64,000 bases of DNA from Gerris lacustris (taxonomy: Eukaryota; Arthropoda; Insecta; Hemiptera; Gerridae). The notes beneath the pieces are model-generated. The model was not told the origin of the DNA, did no database searches, and saw nothing but the letters and a program-made list of their open reading frames with translations. The stretch spans positions 111,046,514 to 111,110,513 of the forward strand of contig OX578277.1 of NCBI GenBank assembly GCA_951217055.1, in the 5' to 3' direction. A program made the translations under genes and the position numbers. Positions 56,461-64,000 of the stretch are shown in pieces; positions within the stretch are counted from its first letter, which is position 1, and each line of letters starts with the position of its first letter.

Positions 56461-59400
56461 TTTTTTTTTATTTAAACCGTACCTCACTAATTTTAAGGAT
56501 AATTCATAAAAACTATTATTCTACTCTTAAAGAGCTTTTGCATCATCAATGGTATTCATTACATTTACCCCGTATTCATTACTTTTTTACCATACCTGTG
56601 TACTAAATTTAAATTTCCAAAATTCATGTAGGCTGTCATTTTCCCCTTGCTTTGAAGTTTAAGTGGGCAAATTTTTATCGACATCGAACTAAAACTGTAG
56701 ATTTGATGAAAGACATATCCTCATACAGACACTCTTCTTTTTTTATAAGATATAGCTATTTTTCCATTTTACCCCCTCCTAAATGAAAATACATTGATTG
56801 TTTCCTTGCTTTAAAGGTCAAGTGTGCAAATTTTCATCGAGATCGGACTAAAACTGTAGATTTGTATAAAGAACAAACACACACACACACACATACGTTG
56901 ACTTTTATATATTATAATAAATTATAATATGGATATTCATTGTATATGTGTTCCTCATGTTCATTAATAGTAAGTAGAATTTTGGGCAAATAAGAGGAAA
57001 GACTTCTTTTTAACTTTTGACTATATTGCCTCATTCTCGAGGCATATTCAAATTCATGTCTAAAAATAAAAATGATAACAATTGAAAAAGTTATATAAAA
57101 ACTAAGGTACTGAAATAACCATAACAAGCAATACATCTACAAGACAAAGTTAAACACTATTTACCTGTTAGAAATCAAGCAGTTCAAGCTTTTGTCACAA
57201 GCAAATTCAAGCTACATAATTAAGTAAAACTTTTATATATATAATAATATATCAAGCTAAACTCCATTCTACAACGCAAAACTTCACATATTATTTCATA
57301 CTGTAAATTAGTAAACAATATATAAAATGACTTGCTAATAAGCAAAAAGTACATATAAGATCAATAAAATATCACAGATTAACATGCAAGTAGTAAAATT
57401 ATAATTTATATAGTAAGGTAATCTTAACAGAAAACCCCAAGGAAGGTAGAGTAAGGGGATTGGTATATAATTTGATTCAGGAATGGCGGGAAATTATTTT
57501 AATTCAAATTTTGGAGGACTCCTATGTAATGTTTATTAAGTTTTCTACTATCTTTTTTGAAATTAACAAAATTGGATTTTTTAGATATATGAAGTGCTTC
57601 AAGTAAAAGTCTTTTTCTATTATTCTCTTCATGTTCTAATATGACAACCTCATTATAATTGAAGGAATGGTTTTGTGATGTTGAATGGATGGCTAGCGCT
57701 GTGCTATCAGTTTAATTTTTAACATTTGAAACGTGTTGGTTTTTTCAGTTTGCCCACGTTTGCTTCGATTCACCTATGTATTTTCCTGGACAGTTGTTGC
57801 AAGGAATTTGATAAACAAAACCCATAGTGTCATTTTTTGAAATTTTATCTTTTAACGGTGTGTAAAACATTTTACCTATTTTATTACATGATTTGAAGCC
57901 ATATTGTAGTTCTGCAATATCAAGATCTTTAAAGGTTTTGTTTATACTTTGGGAAAGTCCTTTAATGTATAAGGTTCACTATTGTTGGGAAGCGGGTTCA
58001 ATTTCGGAACGGTTACATTAATGGTTTTGAACCATATGGTTCAAATTAATTTTAGCGGGTACATGTTATCAATCAGCTTTTTAAAAACCAAAGCTTTAAT
58101 TTCTGCTATAAACTCTGGATCAGTAAGTGTAATGGATCGTTTAATTAAGTTGTGAGCAGTGTTCTTGATTTGGCTAGGATGGTGGTTAGATTTGAAAATA
58201 AGTAATCTTGTCTCTTTTATTGGTTTATTCGCCCATTTTGTCTTCAGTTCACCTGTAGGAGATTTGATAACGGTTACATCTAAAAAGTATAATTGATTAT
58301 TGTTTTCGAGTTCTATTGTGAATTCAAAGTTATTATGGAATCTATTAAGTTGATTCTTTTAAAGGATTTATGTAATCTGTTTCAATAACTAGGAAAAGGT
58401 CATCAATGTATTTTAATATGATTATAGGTTTAAATTTGGTTTTTGATAATACTGTGTTTAAGACATGGTTGAGAAAGATCCCACTGAGGTTAACTGACAT
58501 GCATCCTCCCATAGGGAGTCCATTTATTTGTTTGTACAGTTTGTTAGAACTGCGAAAAAAAGGTGTTGTTGCAACAGAATTTGATGCATCTTAAAAATTC
58601 ATCCGGGCATTTGATGGGGGTTTCCGTTTCAATAAGGTTCCAGTTACTCTGGATGAGTTTATACACTTCTGCAAGGGGAACATTCGTAAACAGGGACTTT
58701 ACATCGAAGGAAACTAATAATTCGTCTTTTTCTAATTTAAGGTTTTTAATTTTATCTTTAAATTCAAAAACGCTTTGGCAATCAAAGGGGTTATTCTTGT
58801 TAAATTTGTTTAGCGACGGATTGAGATATTTCGAAAGTTTGTCGGTGGGGGAATTAATGCCATCAAGTATTGGTCTTAAAGGGGTATTTTCTTTGTGAGT
58901 TTTAGGTAGGCCATATATTCGACTGAGTCTGCAGCTATTGATGCTAAGTTTAGTTTATTTCTGTGGTCTTCAAGAATTTATTGGCTACTAATGAATTCAG
59001 AAGTTCATTATACTCTTTTTTGATTATATTAAGTATTTTTGGGGTTCTACATTGATATTTTGATATTTAGTGTTATCGTTTAACAGTTCCTGCATTATTA
59101 TTTCATACTGACTTTTGTTCATCATCCCTGTGACATTGATTTCATCCGCTTTGTATACTATTAATTCAGGTTGTTCGTTTAAAAATTGTTTAGTTCTTTT
59201 GGAATCTATGAATATTTAATGTTCTAATGTCCCTATGGGAAATTTGGAATAGTTTTTGTAGTTGTTTTGGTAATTCGTAATTTTATGTACAAGGTGGTTT
59301 CTAAGTGCGTTTTTGTGGTTGTGTTATGTTTTGAAGAAACATAAAGAAAATTCTACATCTACTATAATTTTTGTAAGTTCTTTTTTTAAATTGATCGGAA

Positions 59401-60087
59401 TTAAGTTTACATTATACCCCAATGAGAGATAAACTGATAGCACAGCTCTAGCCATCCATTCAACATCAAAAAACCATTCCTTCAATTTTAATAAGGTTGT
59501 CATATTAGAACATGAAGAGAATAATAGAAAAAGACTTTTACTTGAAGCACTTCATATATCTAAAGAATCCAATTGTGTTAATTTAAAAAAAGATAGTAGA
59601 GAACTTAATAAACATTACATAGGAATCCTCCAAAAATTTGAATTAAAATAATTTCCCGCCATTTCTGAATCAAATTATATACCAATCCCCTTACTCTACC
59701 TTCCTTGGTTTTTTCTGTTAAGGTTACCTTACTATATAAATTATTATTTTACTACTTGCATGTTAAATCTGTGATATTTTATTGATCTTATATGTACTTT
59801 TAGCTTATTTGTAAGTCATTTTATATATTGTTTACTAATTTACAGTATGAATTAATATGTTTAGTTTTGCGTTGTAGAATGGAGTTTAGCTGGATATATT
59901 ATTATATATATAAAAGTTTTACTTAATTATGTAGTTTGAATTTGCATGTGACGAAAGCTTGAATTGCTTGATTTCTAACAGGTAAATAGTGTTTAACTTT
60001 GTCTTGTAGATGTATTGCTTGTTACCTCAGTATTGTTATTTCAGTACCTTAGTTTTTATATAACTTTTTCAATTGTTATCACTTTTA

Positions 60088-60385
60088 CTGGTCTTATATT
60101 ACTTTGCTTTGTAAGTTTCATCGCACATTTCCGTTTCCCCAATTTTGAACCACTTCCCGTGATTCAATCTTCCCCAAATTTTGCACATAGATACAACTAA
60201 GGTGAAGAATACAGAAACCAAAAAAATAAAAAAATGGCGTCAAATTTATTTGGTTTTCAAGTTTCATTGCACACCTATTACCCCAATTTTGAACCACTTA
60301 CCGTCATTCAATCTTCCCCAAATTTTGCACATAGATAACACTAAGGTGAAGAATACAGAAACCAAAAAAAGGTTGTTTTGAAAAT
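60088..60385. repeat. Two-part interspersed repeat, copy 2, inserted in Penelope element 2
   Basis: Same order of words as 32300-32620; it splits the inverted terminal copy of the Penelope element. Confidence 0.75.
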
Positions 60386-60429
60386 AAGACCAGTTTTGAA
60401 AAATGGCATTTTTATATTAATTATTATTT

Positions 60430-60470
60430 GACATGAATATGCCTCGAGAAGGAGGCGAAATATAGTCAAA
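60430..60470 (+). ncRNA. Decayed hammerhead-like motif of Penelope element 2
   Basis: GCCTC-GAGAA-GGAGGC forms stem II followed by GAAA and, 4 nt on, GTC; the CTGANGA box has decayed to ATGAATA. The inverted partner at about 56998-57045 has intact stem II but lost GAAA. Confidence 0.45.
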
Positions 60471-60520
60471 AGTTAAAAAGAAGTATTTCCTCTTATTTGC
60501 CCAAAATTCTACTTACTATA

Positions 60521-61715
60521 ATATTGATGTTGGGTTCCAGATGCCACAGTCATACAGATCCTGGTTGTAGAAATACTTTTCATCCTTCCTCTTATTTTTT
60601 TGTTGACTACTATTGGACACTACACTCAGAGCTCCTGCGTTGCTGTGGGTTGGATGCAGCCCATCATGGCAGGTATACAAATTGATAATCTTATTTAGTT
60701 TTAGTGTACCTAAGATATCAAATTGCTTTTTTGGTTGTTGGAAATAAGTACCGGTGTGGAAATCCCACACATGACTTCCATGAAATGTTAGTCACTGTTA
60801 TTTAGAAAAGCCAACCACCGACGGTGATTGTTACTTCTAAATCACCGGTGAAAAATAACTGTTGCAGTGATTTTCGCTCATCCCTAAGTTGACAGTCCCA
60901 GCTAGCGGATCGACACGCGTATCTGACTCAATGGCATATGATATGCCAGCTGAGCAACCAACCGTGCGGCTGGTCGGCGGTTTAGATAGGAAGTAGCGAT
61001 AAACAAGCAAATAAGATATATGAGATACTAAGTTAAATAGCATGATACCTAGGAGATATTAAAATATACAGTTGGACTCACCTGGGTTCCTTGTTCGATG
61101 TGGCGGGGCCGATTCCGGAACGGCCCACGGTCTAACGGGCTTCAATTAAATTTTAAAGTTTTTTTTGACAAAATGGCGTAGAAAATTAAACGCCTTACTC
61201 AAGTGTTATATATTTTTTGTAATCTACTCTTCAATACCTTTCATTTGATACGTCACTCAAAATTTTAAAAATATATTCTTTTTTCCCGTGACATCAATGA
61301 TGATCTTGGATTCCCAGTTAATCCGACCAAGTTGCTATTCTTATTTTTTCTTTGGCCCATCAGACCGCACATTTTTCATATTTTTCTATATTTTTAGTAT
61401 GAGTGGAAATACGATTTTAAGGGGGGGGGGGACACGCAAAATTTTGATGTTTTTTTGCCAAAATGGCGCCGAAAATTGAACACTTTCCCTAATTCACTAA
61501 CCACCTCTAACCACCTCAAACCATTTCTAACCATATCTAACCACCACTAACCACCTCTAATATTGTATTAACCATTACCTTACATAAACTGGATTCAATG
61601 TTCAAAAACATATCCACGATTCAATGCCCCCCCCCCCCCCTGATTTGATTTATATGAAAGGTTATATATATGATAGGTTATAAACATTGTATTTACTTTT
61701 TTCAATTTTTTTTAG
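60521..61715. other. No supported gene; possible tRNA-related repeat
   Basis: A minus frame at 60516-60770 (84 residues) is unrecognised. At 60880-60990 the minus strand has GGTTGCTCAGCTGG and TGTCGATCC, weakly like pol III boxes. A G run (61422-61431), an ACCACCTCTA-type tandem repeat (61498-61562) and a C run (61627-61640) follow. Confidence 0.35.
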
Positions 61716-61968
61716 GTTACTCGTTCTGCTCGATTGTACACACCTTATTAATCGTATTACACGATTTCCTCTTGATAAGGGATTTGGGAGTTTACGTCGT
61801 CTACTCGTGGACAAGTGGCGCTTTGGCTTTTACAGACTGCCGTCTCTTCACTACAATTGATATCTACTGCATTGATTATCTTACACCTATTGAAGAGATA
61901 AAAGAACAATCCACTAAGCAGACCGTTCCACTCAACACCACTAACTTGTCTAGCCACATATTCTACAA
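61716..61968 (+). CDS. Exon of an unrecognised membrane-associated protein
   Basis: A polypyrimidine tract and tttttag acceptor open 253 nt (entry phase 1) that end at ACAA|gtaacc in phase 2. Without splicing the frame runs into TAA at once. The peptide starts YSFCSIVHTLLIVLHDFLLI, a hydrophobic stretch of about 20 residues, followed by VYVVYSW..GALAF and several Cys (TDC..., DIYCIDYL), then a charged Lys/Glu/Thr linker with NTT and NLS sequons. The next exon (63271) completes the split codon as Lys, which supports both. I do not recognise the family. Entry phase also fits serpin exon 7, but the sequence is not a convincing serpin C-terminus. Confidence 0.5.
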
Positions 61969-62013
61969 GTAACCAATAGATCCTTCATAGAAATTGACTA
62001 TTTACATTCAGTA

Positions 62014-62969
62014 CTAGAGGTCGACCAAGAAGTCACGAACACGGGAGAAACGAAAAGCTTAACTTCGTTTAAAATCGGGACTTCCGAGTAGTGCCGAAGT
62101 CAGTACAGTCGGGTGCTAAGACAATACCCATTTCTAGTTTGTATGACATGCGCAGTTACGTCAAATCTCACGAATAACAACAACAAGAAGGTTTCCAATC
62201 TTTTAGGTTTCCTGTTTTGTTTGTTTTTATACAATACGAATTATAGTCACAACTGTCACACAACAATTTTGATTTTGTACCATTCACCATGCGATGATGC
62301 AAATGCAAAGAACGCTACAAATAATGGGGTTAATATTTTTTTTTTTTTTATTATAAAAATGATTGCTCTCCATGACAATTAATCAAAATAATATTAGCGA
62401 ATTTCTAGTTTGCTTTTCCCCATTATATTTTAAGGAAAACTTATCTTAGAATCTCATTATTTTTATAATTTCTTCCTAATTTTAAATTCGTGTTATTATC
62501 CATGTTTTTTATAATACCAGGAAATTTAATTTACCAAAGAGAAAATTGCCAAAAACAATCCGAGAGAGGTAATAGTACAAATAATAATTCACAAAAAAGT
62601 AAGAACTAAAATCCAGAAATAAGGAAAGTAACAAATAAAACAGAAATAAAAAAGTAACAAATCAAACTCAGAAATAAAGAGGAAGAAAAAAATAGATTAA
62701 GATAGAAGAAAATTTATTTAGATTTAAAGAATGTTATTGTAAATAATCAATAAATAATAATATAAAGATATTATCGTATATTATTGTGATTTCTTATCAG
62801 GTACAGTGTTGCCTGTTACAAAAAATATAGAAGTTATCAAAAATAAAATTATTAATAACAAAAAAACAACACTGTATTTTTTGACAGTGGTTTATTTTAA
62901 TAAAAACTGACTGTACATGTCGACACTAGCGCACTCCTCACATTTCCATGACTTCTTGGTCGACCTCTA
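62014..62969. mobile_element. TIR element, family A, copy 2
   Basis: Ends TAGAGGTCGACCAAGAAGTC and GACTTCTTGGTCGACCTCTA are perfect inverted repeats; the interior is collinear with 17913-18489 but longer by about 380 bp. It lies in the proposed intron between 61968 and 63271. Confidence 0.85.
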
Positions 62970-62979
62970 ATTACATCAA

Positions 62980-63140
62980 GCAGGTACTATTTACATATAG
63001 TACTATTTACATCCAGTAGATACTATTTACATATAGTACTATTTACATCCAGCAGGTACTATTTACATATAGTACTATTTACATATAGTACTATTTACAT
63101 CCAGTACTATTTACTCCAATTACTATTTCCATCCAGTACT
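62980..63140. repeat. Tandem repeat TACTATTTACATCCAG/ATATAG
   Basis: A 16-17 bp unit alternates between TACTATTTACATATAG and TACTATTTACATCCAG-type versions over about 160 bp. Confidence 0.9.
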
Positions 63141-63270
63141 ATATTGTATACATTGTTTTTATTCGTACGAGGTTTTTCTTTCCTTTAAATAATATAAATA
63201 ATAGTTTAAAACAAGGGGGAGAGATTTTTGAAAGGAAGGCAATAAAATAACACTTGATTATTTATTGCAG

Positions 63271-63421
63271 GAATATCGTGGAAAAAATGTACGTTTCGAC
63301 TGATGATGAAGTTGTGGGATATCAGCGAGTTACGACCGGACTGATGGAAGCTATTTTAACCTTAATTTTACCTTTACTTCTCTACTATTTATCTCAAATC
63401 AGTCTCAGCAAAATTTTCAAG
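63271..63421 (+). CDS. Second exon of the unrecognised protein, with a transmembrane-like helix
   Basis: Acceptor tttattgcag|G and donor TTCAAG|gtaaat bound 151 nt (phase 2 to 0). It reads NIVEKMYVSTDDEVVGYQRV then TTGLMEAILTLILPLLLYYL then SQISLSKIFK. The middle is a strong transmembrane candidate of about 19 residues. Acceptor, donor, open frame and exact phase complementarity with 61716-61968 argue for a real exon pair; intron length would be 1302 bp, containing one TIR element and a tandem repeat. Later exons must lie beyond 64000. The family is not identified. Confidence 0.5.
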
Positions 63422-63727
63422 GTAAATTTAATGCTGATTATTTAAATTTATTCTAGAATATTGGGAAGAATAGAAAAGTCGGTATTTTGTCAGTTTGTGA
63501 ATCTATTTGAAATGTAAATGTATAATACTGTAGGGAAAGACAACTGTGTAATAAAAAAAAACAACTTTAAACAGAGAAAAATATAATTAAACTCACAAGA
63601 AACAAATTACAACTCGGCATATCAACAAACAACAACCAAAACCCAAACCCGTTCTGTCCCCCGCCACTCTCTATCCAGGTTCGTTCTCACGCTGTATGGC
63701 TGGTTAGTATCTACATAATCGTCATTC

Positions 63728-64000
63728 CCACACTCGGTCATCCTGACGAGTTCTCGTCCCCGAGAACATCTGCTACCGCATCAAAAAACTGCTCATGATC
63801 CATGTTGTCATCACTGAATCCATGAAATAGAGGATTTTCATCTCCTGAATCTTCTACATTTTCCTCCTCAAATAGACGAGTTGCCTACCCTTGGATCAAA
63901 GGCCAAAGTTTCATACCCTTAGCTGCAACAGTTGTAGAATTTGGTCCCTCAGTTTCTCCAATTTTTTTAACAGTATATCGGTCATTGCCAGATATTCCAA
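63728..64000 (-). pseudogene. Unrecognised acidic coding-like fragment, runs off the window
   Basis: The minus strand from 64000 reads about 90 codons with one in-frame TAG: NDRYTVKKIGETEGPNSTT...GMKLWPLIQG, stop, then LFEEENVEDSGDENPLFHGF..DNMDHEQFFDAVADVLGDE to TGA near 63735. The composition looks coding and may be the end of a gag-like or host gene, but I cannot name it. Confidence 0.35.

Larger units (their letters stand above)
56935..60520 (-). mobile_element. Penelope-like element 2 with inverted terminal copies
   Basis: The body (about 57640-59420, minus) holds SVFEFKDKIKN, LFTNVPLAEVYK, NGLPMGGCMSVNLSGIFLN, LKYIDDLFLVI (catalytic YIDD at about 58400), and a GIY-YIG remnant with NNCPGKYIGESKQTWAN at 57740-57800. 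Stops and shifts break the frame. The 3' part plus UTR (56950-57715) is repeated in opposite orientation at 59425-60085 and 60420-60520, the second copy split by the 60088-60385 repeat. Inverted partial copies at the ends are known for Penelope-like elements. Confidence 0.85.

Noticed and set aside
58406..58898. Plus-strand ORFs of 62 and 111 residues
   Set aside because: Antisense to the Penelope-like reverse transcriptase of element 2.
61716..61860. Fifth serpin terminal exon
   Set aside because: Entry phase fits and LHDFLLIRD loosely recalls the HPFLF.IR strand at the right spacing, but the FRADH block, the stop position and the C-terminal peptide shared by 8a-8c are missing, and it splices in phase to 63271 instead.

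Overview
The window is animal nuclear DNA, most likely from an insect. It is AT-rich and has an intron-split serpin gene with GT..AG junctions, long (TA)n tracts and a very dense, nested load of transposable elements (pogo, mariner, hAT, PIF/Harbinger, foldback elements, LINE-like, Ty3/gypsy and Penelope-like). There is no operon structure and nothing bacterial. The species cannot be named from the sequence alone.

The one gene I can reconstruct with confidence is an inhibitory serpin on the + strand. Seven constant coding exons (2781-2826, 5855-5910, 11896-12069, 18627-18846, 23038-23252, 25050-25232, 25666-25804) encode a signal peptide and the serpin core up to a canonical inhibitory hinge. 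They are followed by at least three tandem alternative terminal exons (30566-30705, 34367-34509, 36819-36958). Each joins in the same phase and supplies a different reactive-centre loop plus the same C-terminus. At one loop column they carry Arg, Tyr and Leu, so alternative splicing could produce inhibitors with different protease specificity. Each full product is 390 or 391 residues. A relic of the same duplicated intron unit at about 27041-27416 has no exon.

Region by region: 1-2660 upstream repeats; 2661-2770 a five-copy 22-bp tandem repeat just before the start codon; 2827-25665 introns packed with TIR and foldback elements, a pogo relic, a LINE relic and, in intron 5, an unusual series of small hairpins (23835-24580) whose stems differ while the loop core stays constant. 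25805-37700 is the alternative-exon zone, interrupted by a Harbinger relic, a LINE-like element, a gypsy relic, (TA)n tracts holding an inverted pair of hammerhead-ribozyme motifs, and a mariner relic. 37700-42178 holds a gypsy gag-protease relic and other repeats. 42179-52346 is one TIR-bounded element filled by 107 copies of a 92-bp unit. 52347-60520 has a Harbinger fragment, MITEs and two Penelope-like elements with hammerhead-like remnants. 61716-63421 holds two phase-compatible exons of an unrecognised membrane-protein gene.

Intron boundaries are inferred from splice consensus, phase continuity and family alignment remembered in outline; no transcript data were available. Element family names rest on motifs, terminal repeats and target-site duplications seen by eye.
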